Below are positions 10,078 to 18,922 of a stretch of 64,000 nucleotides of DNA, piece after piece. The DNA is from JBNNGK01 sp050268245 (GTDB taxonomy: Bacteria > Pseudomonadota > Gammaproteobacteria > Enterobacterales > Enterobacteriaceae): contig NZ_JBNNGK010000018.1 in assembly GCF_050268245.1 (NCBI RefSeq), positions 1-64,000 of the forward strand. Direction: 5' to 3'. Under the pieces are notes generated by a model, which ran no database searches, was not told the DNA's origin, and worked only from the letters and a program-made list of their open reading frames with translations. Made by a program: the position numbers and the translations under genes. How positions within the stretch are numbered: position 1 is the stretch's first letter; each line of letters starts with the position of its first letter.

Positions 10078-10584
10078 GTGCGTTGGGCGAAGCTTGCCGG
10101 CGGCAGCCTGTTGGCGCTCAGCTTCAGCGTATTGGCCGATAGCAAAAGCGCCAGTCTTGGCGTCAGCGCCACATTGGTCAATGCCTGTGAAGCCGGCAGC
10201 AACGCTGGCGGCAACATTAGCTTTGGCGCCCTCGACTTTGGCACCGCCTATTTTCTCAATAGCGCGGTTACCGTTACCGGCCAACTACATGCCGGTGCGA
10301 TCAGAGTCAAATGTAATAGCGGCGCGAGCTATACCGTATTACTTGGCGGTGGACAAAGTGGCACGGCTGCCGCCCGTTATTTGCAAAATACCGGCGGCCA
10401 ACGCGTGAGTTACAACCTGTATACCTCAGCTTCTTACAGCGTTATTTGGGACGACCAAACCGGCCAGTCGCAAACTGCCAACGGACAAGACCAGTGGCTC
10501 GCGGTATACGGCCTCATTCCCGCGCAACCCACTCCCGCTGTCGGTAATTACACCGACACCGTACAGGTAACCATCAATTGGTAG
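10078..10584 (+). CDS. Csu-type minor pilin, spore coat protein U domain (CsuA-like)
   Basis: Second SCPU-domain subunit of the pilus, 168 residues, starting at a GTG that directly follows the stop codon of the first pilin. A signal peptide (about 1-20, ending SVLAD) and the paired cysteines VNACEAG and VKCNSG are present. The C terminus TDTVQVTINW is the family's last beta strand. Translation is probably coupled to the preceding gene because the stop and start abut. The gene end overlaps the next gene by seven bases. Confidence 0.85.
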   Translation: MRWAKLAGGSLLALSFSVLADSKSASLGVSATLVNACEAGSNAGGNISFGALDFGTAYFLNSAVTVTGQLHAGAIRVKCNSGASYTVLLGGGQSGTAAARYLQNTGGQRVSYNLYTSASYSVIWDDQTGQSQTANGQDQWLAVYGLIPAQPTPAVGNYTDTVQVTINW

Positions 10585-11129
10585 GCAAATATGCAACGGC
10601 TATCATCTTATGTTTGAGCGTCCAGGCAGCATGCGCCGATACCGGCGTTAATGACATGACCAAAAGCCAGGCATTTACCGTCAATGCGTCCGTGGTTAAA
10701 GGTTGCCTGCTAGGCAGTGGCAGCAGTGATGTCAGCACCTTGGGGGAGTTGAACTTCGGTCAAGTGGCTTCGCTGGCTGAAAACGTCAGTATCGTTTCCA
10801 GCGTGAACGCCGGTTCAGTGGTGCTGAAATGCAACCCGGGGTTGAGCGTGACACTCGCATTGAGTACCGGCAATCACGTCACGGGCTCAATAGCCAGCGG
10901 GCGTAAATTACAAAACGATGCCAGCAGCGAAACGCTGGTTTATCAACTTTATCAAGACAGCAATTACAGCACGGTGTGGGGCGATGACAGCAACGGTGGT
11001 GCAGCACAATGGCTCACTGCCACTGGCGATACCCAACAGATTAATGTCTACGCACGACTCTTTGCGACCAGTATCTTGCCCAGCAGTGGCACATACAGAG
11101 ATACGGTCTTACTCACTGTGATTTACTAG
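10578..11129 (+). CDS. Csu-type minor pilin, spore coat protein U domain (CsuB-like)
   Basis: Third SCPU-domain subunit, 183 residues if begun at TTG 10578, inside the end of the preceding gene. This start gives a complete signal peptide (M-V-G-K-Y-A then a hydrophobic stretch ending QAACA). The first in-frame ATG lies beyond it, so the unusual TTG start is supported. Cysteines occur in VKGCLLG and LKCNPG, and the C terminus is RDTVLLTVIY. It is likely to be a linker or minor subunit in the fibre. Confidence 0.82.
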   Translation: MVGKYATAIILCLSVQAACADTGVNDMTKSQAFTVNASVVKGCLLGSGSSDVSTLGELNFGQVASLAENVSIVSSVNAGSVVLKCNPGLSVTLALSTGNHVTGSIASGRKLQNDASSETLVYQLYQDSNYSTVWGDDSNGGAAQWLTATGDTQQINVYARLFATSILPSSGTYRDTVLLTVIY

Positions 11130-11150
11130 TTTTTGCAAAGGATAACTATT

Positions 11151-11903
11151 ATGCGTTTTATTATTCGCTTGCCGCTGCTCGTCGGCTTATTATTTTCCCT
11201 CCCATCGTCGTCGTGGGCGGCGGCTTCAATCTTGATTTGGCCGATCGATCCCGTGATTGAAAGCCAACAATCGGCCAGCGCGCTGTGGCTGGAAAATCGC
11301 GATAATAAACCGGTCTATATGCAAATTCGCGTGTTAGGCTGGCAACAACAAGCCGGTGAAGATGATTACCATGCACAAAGCGAGGTGGTCGCCAGCCCCC
11401 CTGTCGCCACCATCGCCCCCGGGAAACGTCAACTGATTCGGCTCATTCGCCAAACGCCGGTTCCAGCAGGACAAGAACGCGCCTATCGCGTTTTGATCGA
11501 TGAAGTCCCCATCAAGCAACAGGCATCAGCCAGCCCACAGTTAGGGTTGAATTTCCAAATGCGCTACTCGGTGCCGCTGTTTGTCAGCGGTAGCGGCATT
11601 TGGACCAAACAGGATTATGAACGGCCGCGCGATTATGCCGAAGCCACACAACCTAAGCTGAGTTATCGCTTGTTACAACAAGGTGGCAAACGCTGGCTTG
11701 AGGTACGTAATCAGGGGGTGGTTCATGCCCGTTTGTCGAAAGTCACACTGCAGGGGCAAACGCTGAATGCGGGCTTAATGGGGTATGTATTGCCCGGTGC
11801 GCAGATGCGCTTCGCTCTGCCCCCCACGGCCAATTTATCCGCTGGCGCGCTGCAAGCACAGATCAACGATAACAAACGGCCTGTCACACTTTCACGTTAC
11901 TGA
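11151..11903 (+). CDS. Csu-type periplasmic pilus chaperone (CsuC-like)
   Basis: Immunoglobulin-fold chaperone of the PapD superfamily that stabilises pilin subunits in the periplasm and passes them to the usher. The 250-residue protein has a signal peptide ending SSWAA and the FGS/archaic pattern of ALWLENRDNKPVYMQIRV. It also has the subunit-binding motif IAPGKRQLIRLIRQ. AAGGATA lies six bases before the ATG at 11151, making this the right start rather than the frame opening at 11133. It is encoded between the pilins and the usher, as in csu operons. Confidence 0.9.
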   Translation: MRFIIRLPLLVGLLFSLPSSSWAAASILIWPIDPVIESQQSASALWLENRDNKPVYMQIRVLGWQQQAGEDDYHAQSEVVASPPVATIAPGKRQLIRLIRQTPVPAGQERAYRVLIDEVPIKQQASASPQLGLNFQMRYSVPLFVSGSGIWTKQDYERPRDYAEATQPKLSYRLLQQGGKRWLEVRNQGVVHARLSKVTLQGQTLNAGLMGYVLPGAQMRFALPPTANLSAGALQAQINDNKRPVTLSRY

Positions 11904-11920
11904 GTGACACGTTATTGCGC

Positions 11921-14275
11921 ATGTTTACTCCTCAGACGCTTGGCGCTTGGCTTGGTTGCGCGTTGGCTACGTTGTGGTTAACCGACACCGTTGCAGACAA
12001 CCTGCCACCGGCCCCCCGTAGCATGGCGATGCCTGATGCTACGCTCTATCTGGAGCCGGTCGTCAATGGCCGCTCGACCGGCCATGTCATGCCGGTTAAT
12101 TACCGTGGCGGTCATTATTATCTGACAGCTCAACAGTTGGCCGATATCGGGCTGCCGGTGCCGCAGCGCCAAAATAAAGAGATCGCCGTCGACCGCCTCG
12201 CCGAGGTCAATGTCACCTACAGTGGAGAAAGTCAGCAATTGCTGATTGATGTACCAAACAGTTGGTTACCACAGCAGAACATTCAGGCAAAAAATACTGA
12301 ACGACAGATCTCGGCACAAAGCAGTTTGGGATTCCTGTTTAATTATGATGTCTACGCCAGCCAAAATAGTGGTGCAGGACAGCCAGGGTATGTTTCTGCC
12401 TGGAGCGAGCAACGGTTGTTTGATGGCTTCGGTGTCATCGCTAATACCGGTATTGTCCGCCGCCGTTTTAACGGGCATAACGACACGCCGGGGAGCCGTT
12501 ATATCCGTTACGATAGTCAATGGCGTTATACCGACGATCGCCGCATGTTGAGCTATACCGCCGGCGATCTTGCCACCGGCGCGCTGCCTTGGACCAGTGC
12601 GGTGCGCATCGGGGGGATGCAATTAGCGCGTAACTTCGCCACCCGCCCCGATTTAATTACCTACCCCTTGCCGCAATTCTCCGGGCAGGCTGCCGTGCCA
12701 ACCAGCGTTGATTTGTACATTAACAGCTATAAAAACAGCTCGGTGACGGTCAATCCTGGCCCCTTTACCTTGGATGCGATCCCTTATATTAACGGTGCCG
12801 GCCAGGCTACGGTGGTCACTACCGATGCGCTCGGCCGTCAGGTCAGTACCGTCGTCCCGTTTTACGTCGCCAGCACATTGCTCAAAACCGGCATGAGTGA
12901 CTTTAGCATTGCCACTGGCGCGTTACGTCGCAGTTATGGCACCCGCTCGGCGGATTATGGTCAGTGGGTCGGCAGTGCCAATGGGCGTTACGGTGTCACT
13001 GACTGGTTGACATTAGAGGGACGTGCTGAGGGCGCGGCTGAGCTGGCAGTAAGCGGGGTCGGCAGTGGCATGCGACTGGGTCGATGGGGAGTGTTAAACA
13101 CCTCGTACAGCCGCAGCCATACCGCTGACAAGCATCGCGCTAATGGCGATCAATCCAGCATCAGTTACACCTACAGCAATGCGCGCTTTAGCCTCAATGC
13201 CCAGCGCCTTTTGCGCAGCGCGGGTTATAGCGATCTGGCGGCATATAAAAGTGATTACCGGCTCAGCCGTCGTACCGATCAATTAACCGGTAGCATTGGC
13301 TTGGATCGGCTTGGCAGCATCGGTGCGGGTTACTTTGACGTGCGTGATGCCATTGGTCAGCGCACGCGACTGGTCAACGTCTCTTACAGCGTGGCATTTT
13401 GGCGCAACGTCAGCTTATATGCCTCAGTCAATCGTGAAATAGGCCAACAAGGCTACAGTGCGCAACTGCAACTGACCGTCCCCTTCGACAGTTGGGGCAC
13501 CACCAGCCTCACCGCCAGCCGTGATAATCGTCAGCGTTGGAATCAGCGGGTCAGTTACAGCCGTACGGCACCGACTGACGGAGGTTTAGGCTGGAACCTT
13601 TCCTATGCTAACGGGCAACATCATGAGGGCGATTATCGTCAGGCCGATATCACTTGGCGTGCTCAGCGGGCGGAGTTGCGCGCAGGGCTGTACGGTAATC
13701 ATCAAGATTATACTCGCTGGGGCGAAGCCAGTGGCTCACTGGTCGCCATGGATGGCGCACTGTATGCCACCAATACGATCAATGATGCCTTCGCGCTGGT
13801 TTCCACACAGGGTTATGCCGATATTCCGGTGAGATATGAGAACCAACTCATCGGCGTCACCAATCGCGATGGCTATCTCTTGGTGCCTACCGTCACCTCC
13901 TACTACCATGCGAAATTCCAGATTGATCCTCTGACGTTACCGGCCGACGTCAGCGTTCCAGACGTGAATAAAACCGTGGCGATTCGCGAACGCAGCGGTT
14001 ATTTAGTCGATTTCCCGATCGAAAAAATGTCAGCGGCGGATGTGCAATTGGTCGACGGCGACGGCAAACCGTTGGCTAACGGCAGCACAGTGAACGTAAG
14101 AGGTACTCAGCAACACAGCTACGTCGGCTGGGACGGGAGAGTCTACCTTTCGCCGATAGACAAAAACATGCGATTACAGGTTATCTCCGCCGATGACGGC
14201 AGCCGTTGCGAAGCACAATTGAATCTGCCTACGACGGAAGGGTTGCACAACCTTGGCCCTGTTATCTGTCGATAG
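11921..14275 (+). CDS. Csu-type outer-membrane usher (CsuD-like)
   Basis: Outer-membrane pore that receives chaperone-subunit complexes and assembles the pilus. The roughly 784-residue protein has a signal peptide (ending TVADN) and an N-terminal domain with YLTAQQLADIGLPV. A long beta-barrel is interrupted by a plug, followed by C-terminal domains with the ending EGLHNLGPVICR. The length is typical of archaic ushers, shorter than the FimD type. The ATG at 11921 is more likely than the TTG two codons upstream, though neither has a strong ribosome site. Confidence 0.9.
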   Translation: MFTPQTLGAWLGCALATLWLTDTVADNLPPAPRSMAMPDATLYLEPVVNGRSTGHVMPVNYRGGHYYLTAQQLADIGLPVPQRQNKEIAVDRLAEVNVTYSGESQQLLIDVPNSWLPQQNIQAKNTERQISAQSSLGFLFNYDVYASQNSGAGQPGYVSAWSEQRLFDGFGVIANTGIVRRRFNGHNDTPGSRYIRYDSQWRYTDDRRMLSYTAGDLATGALPWTSAVRIGGMQLARNFATRPDLITYPLPQFSGQAAVPTSVDLYINSYKNSSVTVNPGPFTLDAIPYINGAGQATVVTTDALGRQVSTVVPFYVASTLLKTGMSDFSIATGALRRSYGTRSADYGQWVGSANGRYGVTDWLTLEGRAEGAAELAVSGVGSGMRLGRWGVLNTSYSRSHTADKHRANGDQSSISYTYSNARFSLNAQRLLRSAGYSDLAAYKSDYRLSRRTDQLTGSIGLDRLGSIGAGYFDVRDAIGQRTRLVNVSYSVAFWRNVSLYASVNREIGQQGYSAQLQLTVPFDSWGTTSLTASRDNRQRWNQRVSYSRTAPTDGGLGWNLSYANGQHHEGDYRQADITWRAQRAELRAGLYGNHQDYTRWGEASGSLVAMDGALYATNTINDAFALVSTQGYADIPVRYENQLIGVTNRDGYLLVPTVTSYYHAKFQIDPLTLPADVSVPDVNKTVAIRERSGYLVDFPIEKMSAADVQLVDGDGKPLANGSTVNVRGTQQHSYVGWDGRVYLSPIDKNMRLQVISADDGSRCEAQLNLPTTEGLHNLGPVICR

Positions 14276-14296
14276 CCTTAACTAACGGAGTCGTTA

Positions 14297-15229
14297 ATGA
14301 ATTATGCGCTTAAAACAGGGCTATCCGCGCTCTTGCTGCTTGCTGGCCAACACGCTTTTGCCGACTGCGCGGTCAGTAATGGTACGGTCAATATGGGAAC
14401 AAATAGCTCCTTTTCAGTCTACAATACCCCAATACGGGCGCAAGGCACCGGCGGGTTGAGCTGTTCTGGGCTGGGCTTGACGCTGCTCACGCAAAATACC
14501 GTGTCGGTCAATATTCTATCGACCAGCAATAACATGTTCCTGGCAAATACGGATGGCTCTGGCGATAAAATCCCCTATCAAATCTATCCCGATGCGAACT
14601 ATCAATACCCGTTCTCTGTCGGGCAAACCATTGATTACAGCGCGCTGAATCTGATTTCGTTGATATTCGTTTCCTCCAGTATCTCCATTCCGCTGTATAT
14701 CCAAACGACAGCCGGCGCTAACGTCCGGGCGGGCACCTATACCGATACCATCAATTTAAGCTGGACTTATCGTATTTGCGGCATCGGTATTTTAGGTCTC
14801 TGCCTGGCGTGGACCGGCAACAATGTCCCCGGAACCGTATCGCTCACCGCCGTCGTAACTAAGGATTGTTTAATCGGCAACGCGCCGAACGTCAATTTTG
14901 GCAGCATGGCAATGGTCGGTCAGTTTAATGCAATCACCCAAAGCATCACCCTCACCTGCACCAAAACCGAGGGTTACAACACCTACTTTACCCATGGCAA
15001 CAACCCGGTCAGCGGCTGGCGACAAATGAAAAGCGGCACGGCAAATTTTCTGCAATATCAAATCTATCTTCCTAACTCGACCACCGTCTGGGACAGTAAT
15101 AATAAACAAAGCGGCGCCGGAACCGGGCTTAGCCAAAGCATCAGCTACAAAGCGGCGGTCAATACCGCGCAAAGCGAACGCCCGATAGGCACTTATCAAG
15201 ACAACGTCAGTTTTGTGGTGGAGTATTAA
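14297..15229 (+). CDS. Csu-type two-domain tip adhesin (CsuE-like)
   Basis: Probable tip adhesin of the pilus. In Acinetobacter CsuE this subunit mediates attachment to abiotic surfaces through hydrophobic finger loops. The 310 residues comprise a signal peptide (about 1-22), an N-terminal SCPU-like domain (about 23-170) and a pilin-like domain (about 175-310) ending YQDNVSFVVEY. The N-terminal half has a hydrophobic patch (LISLIFVSSSISIPLYIQ, and GIGILGLCLAW near 156-167), which fits the finger-loop idea but is an inference. The start has TAACGGAG upstream. Last gene of the operon. Confidence 0.85.
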   Translation: MNYALKTGLSALLLLAGQHAFADCAVSNGTVNMGTNSSFSVYNTPIRAQGTGGLSCSGLGLTLLTQNTVSVNILSTSNNMFLANTDGSGDKIPYQIYPDANYQYPFSVGQTIDYSALNLISLIFVSSSISIPLYIQTTAGANVRAGTYTDTINLSWTYRICGIGILGLCLAWTGNNVPGTVSLTAVVTKDCLIGNAPNVNFGSMAMVGQFNAITQSITLTCTKTEGYNTYFTHGNNPVSGWRQMKSGTANFLQYQIYLPNSTTVWDSNNKQSGAGTGLSQSISYKAAVNTAQSERPIGTYQDNVSFVVEY

Positions 15230-15358
15230 TCCGCTCCGCCACTGGCTCAGATAATGACTAAATGATGAACGTTAAGTGGCATTTTTAGCCCGTTCGGCTA
15301 TGCTCATAATGACCTAACTGGTCTTACCTCCTACCAGTCCATCTAGCAAGGAGTCTTT

Positions 15359-15607
15359 ATGAGTGTATCCGTAGTGAGAATAGGCAGCTTTGAGGTTGAT
15401 GATGCGTATTGGTCGGCTGGCTCCGAGCAGGCTGAAGAGAGCAGTATTTTGACCATCCCGTGTAAATCCGATCCTGACTTATGCATGCAGTTAGATGGAT
15501 GGGATGAGCACACCAGCATTCCCGCCGTGCTCAACGGCAAGCAATTGCTCTTGTATAAGCAGCATTACGATCGTCAGGCTGATGCCTGGGTGATGCGTGT
15601 AGCATGA
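15359..15607 (+). CDS. yebV: YebV family protein
   Basis: Small cytoplasmic protein of unknown function, 82 residues. It matches E. coli YebV closely, with the shared core LTIPCKSDPDLCMQLD (here beginning ILTIPC) and a C terminus DAWVMRVA. AAGGAG lies eight bases upstream of the ATG. In E. coli yebV sits directly after rsmF, so the pilus operon has separated two normally adjacent genes here. Confidence 0.93.
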   Translation: MSVSVVRIGSFEVDDAYWSAGSEQAEESSILTIPCKSDPDLCMQLDGWDEHTSIPAVLNGKQLLLYKQHYDRQADAWVMRVA

Positions 15608-15619
15608 TGGTACAAAGGG

Positions 15620-15655
15620 AATACGCGCTATGTTTACAAGTGCATAGCGCGTATT
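15620..15655. terminator. Bidirectional terminator between yebV and the C39-like gene
   Basis: AATACGCGCTATG pairs perfectly with CATAGCGCGTATT across a ten-base loop. It is followed by TTTTAT on the plus strand and flanked by A-rich sequence on the other side. It lies between two convergent genes and can serve both. Confidence 0.8.
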
Positions 15656-15656
15656 T

Positions 15657-16283
15657 TTATGTCAACGAGATACCGCGACCGGCAAAAAAGTGATTGAACA
15701 CCGCCGGTGACATCGCGACATTCTCACGCGTCGCGACGCTGTCGCCCGAAGGGTTATGGAAAGTTAACGCCTCTTGACTTGCGGCGGTCACTAATACCAA
15801 ATGGCCACCCTTACGCGGCGGCGTCTGATGCGGCTGGCGGATCGACGGATGCACAGAGGCGATGAAATAACGCTGTTCGTTTAATAACTGCGGCAACTGT
15901 TGAACGGTTATCCCCACCCGCACCTGCGCACTTAGCGCAAACTGCTCACTGACAAAACGTGTAAACGGTGCGTAAATCAGCCCATTAATACTATCGCCTG
16001 CGCGTTGATAAGCACCATACGGCAGACTGCGGCGGGCCAGTTCTAACACCGGTGGCGCCTGGCCGTCACGATGGCACAACACCATCTTCAGGCAGGCCAT
16101 ACCGCAAACATGGTTAGCCCATTCGATGTACTCTGCCTGATTTAACGCCCCGCTGCGTGCCCAATGGGGATCGTCCGCCAGTCGAGCGCGGCCGGAGATC
16201 AATGCCGCCGCCAGTTCAGGCGTCGCCCACTGGCAGCAATAAGGCACCGAGTTTAACCGTTCAGAATTTTTCAATGACCACAA
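15657..16283 (-). CDS. C39-like papain-fold peptidase, unknown substrate
   Basis: Predicted cysteine peptidase of the C39-like group (papain fold). The visible signature is a Gln (YCCQW near residue 18), the catalytic-type Cys in HVCGMACLKM (about 60), His in KGGHLVLVTAA (about 165) and Asn in HNPSGDS (about 180). There is no signal peptide or ABC-transporter domain, so it is not a bacteriocin exporter peptidase. The start is uncertain. The frame opens at a TTG and overlaps the end of the upstream ASCH gene by 23 bases, so translation is probably coupled to that gene. Its substrate is unknown. Confidence 0.65.
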   Translation of the reverse strand: MWSLKNSERLNSVPYCCQWATPELAAALISGRARLADDPHWARSGALNQAEYIEWANHVCGMACLKMVLCHRDGQAPPVLELARRSLPYGAYQRAGDSINGLIYAPFTRFVSEQFALSAQVRVGITVQQLPQLLNEQRYFIASVHPSIRQPHQTPPRKGGHLVLVTAASQEALTFHNPSGDSVATRENVAMSPAVFNHFFAGRGISLT

Positions 16284-16653
16284 AATTCATCAAAATCAGC
16301 GACATGGTTGGGGAAAAAAGATCGTAACCTTCGAAGAATCGTTGATGCTCTTGGCGCCAATAGGCCAGCGTACGATCGCCTTCCCCTTCAGCATAGGCGT
16401 GTGCTTCATCAACCTGATCAAACGTTGTCAACTCCACGCGGGTCAGCTCCACCGCGCAAACCGGCTCACCCTTACCGTCCACCACTACAAAGACGTCGCC
16501 TTTTTGCGGAATACCCTCGTTATCCAGGTTAGCGCAGGTTGCGGTTTTGGTTCCGTTAACAATCCGCATTGCCAGCTCATTCGCTTGCTGTTCCGTATCC
16601 GCAAATGCCCAACGTTCAGCATTCTCATATTGTTTGGGTAGCGCTTTAGCCAT
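16261..16653 (-). CDS. ASCH-domain protein
   Basis: Small 130-residue protein with the ASCH fold, related to PUA RNA-binding domains. Some ASCH proteins are ribonucleases or bind modified nucleosides. Family features are the GTKTATCANL segment, the central GDVFVVVDGKGEPVCAVELTRVE and the late YAEGEGDRTLAYWRQEHQRFF. It is complete in length. Its 3' end overlaps the C39-like peptidase gene, so the two form an operon. Biological role not established. Confidence 0.8.
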   Translation of the reverse strand: MAKALPKQYENAERWAFADTEQQANELAMRIVNGTKTATCANLDNEGIPQKGDVFVVVDGKGEPVCAVELTRVELTTFDQVDEAHAYAEGEGDRTLAYWRQEHQRFFEGYDLFSPTMSLILMNFVVIEKF

Positions 16654-16847
16654 TGTTTTGCCTTATCTCTGTCATTTAACAGACAGAATAGTACACTGGA
16701 ACCGGCCACGCCTGCATCAGCGACTTGCTTGTCAGCCGCAGTCATGGCCCTCTTTATCAGATTTTTACCCTAAACCACTGTGCCTAGGCCACCGCAACAG
16801 GCATACTGAACATCGGTACATTCTATGGCCAATGGCCAGGCGGTAAA

Positions 16848-16958
16848 ATGAAAGACGGCGACAAAGACCCCGACGATACCTTCAGTGATTTATTAAAAGT
16901 CATTGTGCTGGTGGTGATTGTTATCGTTGCTTTAGGCGTCTGGTATTTCAACGCGTAA
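16848..16958 (+). CDS. Tiny single-pass membrane protein (36 aa)
   Basis: Short reading frame of 36 residues: an acidic N terminus (MKDGDKDPDDTF) followed by one hydrophobic helix of Leu, Val and Ile ending VWYFNA. The clear charge-then-helix design, sensible codon use and position just before a similar small frame make it a likely small membrane protein. It has only a weak upstream AGGCGG ribosome site. Function unknown. Confidence 0.55.
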   Translation: MKDGDKDPDDTFSDLLKVIVLVVIVIVALGVWYFNA

Positions 16959-16974
16959 AGCGCAAGGGGGGAAA

Positions 16975-17082
16975 GTGGTAACCAAACGTATGCGTGGCAA
17001 ACACGGGAAAATGTTCCTGATCCTGCTGCTGATCTGTCTAGCATTGCTGCTACTGCGCTGGGCAGCGATAGTGTTTGGATAA
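16975..17082 (+). CDS. Tiny single-pass membrane protein with basic N terminus (35 aa)
   Basis: Thirty-five residues begun at GTG, with AAGGGGG placed four bases upstream. The N terminus is basic (VTKRMRGKHGK), and one Leu-rich helix (MFLILLLICLALLLLRW) follows. An internal ATG at 16990 is an alternative start. It lies 16 bases after the preceding acidic small membrane protein. The opposite charges of the two N termini suggest they could pair, but that is only an inference. Confidence 0.55.
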   Translation: MVTKRMRGKHGKMFLILLLICLALLLLRWAAIVFG

Positions 17083-17222
17083 CGACAACGCAAAACATCG
17101 CCTCCGTCGCCGTCACCCCGGTGACTCATCTAGCCCGGTTATCTCTCCTCGCGGCCACATCGGTGGCAAACAGGCTTTTCAACTGCTACATTGAGCAAAA
17201 ATCACCCAAGCCGAGGTAAGCG

Positions 17223-17432
17223 ATGATGTTCTCGGAGCAGGAGATCAAACCCGTCTGGGACGAAGTTGCCCGTCTGATTGGCGATAGCGTAATGCAACTG
17301 CGCCATCGCGGCGAAGTGCTATCGGTCGAGACGCTGGCCAAACATCTCTCTCAACAACTGGCGGCCAGCCGAGATATCGAACGGCGGATCTTGATCAGTG
17401 CCGCCATCACGATGTTAAAACCGAAAAAGTGA
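17223..17432 (+). CDS. Small protein resembling YmgB/AriR family
   Basis: 69-residue, mostly helical cytoplasmic protein. The pattern LRHRGEVLSVETLAKHLSQQL ... RDIERRILISAAITML resembles the YmgB/AriR group of small biofilm and acid-stress regulators. The match is by pattern only and could be wrong. GAGGTAAGCG precedes the tandem ATG codons. Stand-alone gene, downstream of the two tiny membrane proteins. Confidence 0.5.
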   Translation: MMFSEQEIKPVWDEVARLIGDSVMQLRHRGEVLSVETLAKHLSQQLAASRDIERRILISAAITMLKPKK

Positions 17433-17572
17433 ATCGCCAACCTGATGGTTGGCGACTCGGCAGAGACTTAAGGTATGCAAGCCCAAGTATCTGTTGGCAT
17501 CCTCTCACGCTAATCCGGCGATATTAATAAGAATTATCGGCATTTAACCCCATGCGGCTATGATTTAATTTT

Positions 17573-18922
17573 TCACACTGCCATCACCCAACTGAGCAAC
17601 AGAGTCGCGCCAATGACCGTAGAGGCACCGCCGATGCGCGTAGCGATTTGGGCAAACGGCATCAAGCCCATACGGTTCGACGCCGAGAGTATCGCAACAT
17701 CGCCCGTTCCCCCCAGCCCGCTGTGACAGCAGGTAACGATCGCCGCTTCCACCGGGTACATTTTCAACCATGGCGCGATCAGAAAACTGACTACCCCCAT
17801 TGACAGCACCACCGATCCGCAGACGATGACATAACCGACAGAAAATACCGCGACGACGCTTTCCAACGGCACATATAACATCCCCAAACCTATCATTAGC
17901 GGCCACACCAGCGCAGTTGAAACAAACTTATAAAAGCTGTGGGCACCGCTTTCCATGCTGCCCGGTATCACCCGGCAGTATTTACATAAAACGGCAAACA
18001 AGATCATGAGCACCGGTCCGGGAATAGATACAATATGCTCGAACAGACCACCAACAATGAAAAAGGCGCAAATCACTAACAAACCGCCCCCCATGAGTTG
18101 GAAATCCACGTGTCCGCCCTGTTCTTTTATCGCGAAGATCGCATTCTCTTGTGCGGTCCGAATCAGCATACCGTCACCGCTTAGCGCCTTGCGTTTCATG
18201 CCGATGCGCGCCAGCATCCCGGCGCTCACAATGGCGAAAATGTTACCCAGCACTGCCGCCGGTGCCAACTGCGCAACATAGACGTCTGGCGTCGCACCAA
18301 GAATCGCGGAATAAGCCAGCGACAGCGGCAAAATGCCCTCACCAATGCCGCCGCCAATAATCGGCACAATAATAAAGAAAAAGGTGTGATAGGCGCTGTA
18401 ACCAAACAACTGACCAACCAGCAAGCCTGTTGCTACCGCCGTCGCCGTTCCCACGACCAACGGTACAAACATTCGCACCATGCCCTGGATCAGAATCACT
18501 CTGTTCATACCGAGAATGCTGCCGACTACCAAGCTGGCAATGACAAAATACAATAGGTTAGCGTCTTTCATTAACAGATGAACGGTAGCCATCACGTTTG
18601 GCTGGAAGAAATTAAAATACACCAGTATCGACGGCACCATCAGGCACAAAATCGCCGGGCCACCAATATCACGTAACACCGGTATGCTTTTGCCTAAATG
18701 CGCTAATGCAAAACCCAACGTCATAATCACTGCCAATCCACCGATCATATTCTTGGGTAAAAAGTTGGCATAGGCGGAGAGGGTAACGATCGCGCAAATA
18801 GTGATAAATAATGCCAACGGTACCGCACCGATGTTCATTTGACGAATCTGATTCATTATTCCTGATGAGGCAGATTGTGCCGTCATTTTTTCATCGACCA
18901 GCGCCGCATTGTTCTGTTTCAT
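17573..18922 (-). CDS. 2-hydroxycarboxylate (citrate/malate) transporter, CitS family
   Basis: Secondary transporter of the 2HCT family, which carries citrate, malate or lactate in symport with sodium or protons or by exchange. The 449 residues show about eleven membrane helices and the two re-entrant loop signatures of the family, GGGIGEGILPLS (about residue 190) and SGLGGTGDVAILSASNRM (about 405). Both are characteristic of CitS and CimH. The citrate lyase genes that accompany fermentative citS are not beside it, so the substrate remains open. The gene is divergent from pckA. Confidence 0.9.
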   Translation of the reverse strand: MKQNNAALVDEKMTAQSASSGIMNQIRQMNIGAVPLALFITICAIVTLSAYANFLPKNMIGGLAVIMTLGFALAHLGKSIPVLRDIGGPAILCLMVPSILVYFNFFQPNVMATVHLLMKDANLLYFVIASLVVGSILGMNRVILIQGMVRMFVPLVVGTATAVATGLLVGQLFGYSAYHTFFFIIVPIIGGGIGEGILPLSLAYSAILGATPDVYVAQLAPAAVLGNIFAIVSAGMLARIGMKRKALSGDGMLIRTAQENAIFAIKEQGGHVDFQLMGGGLLVICAFFIVGGLFEHIVSIPGPVLMILFAVLCKYCRVIPGSMESGAHSFYKFVSTALVWPLMIGLGMLYVPLESVVAVFSVGYVIVCGSVVLSMGVVSFLIAPWLKMYPVEAAIVTCCHSGLGGTGDVAILSASNRMGLMPFAQIATRIGGASTVIGATLLLSWVMAV

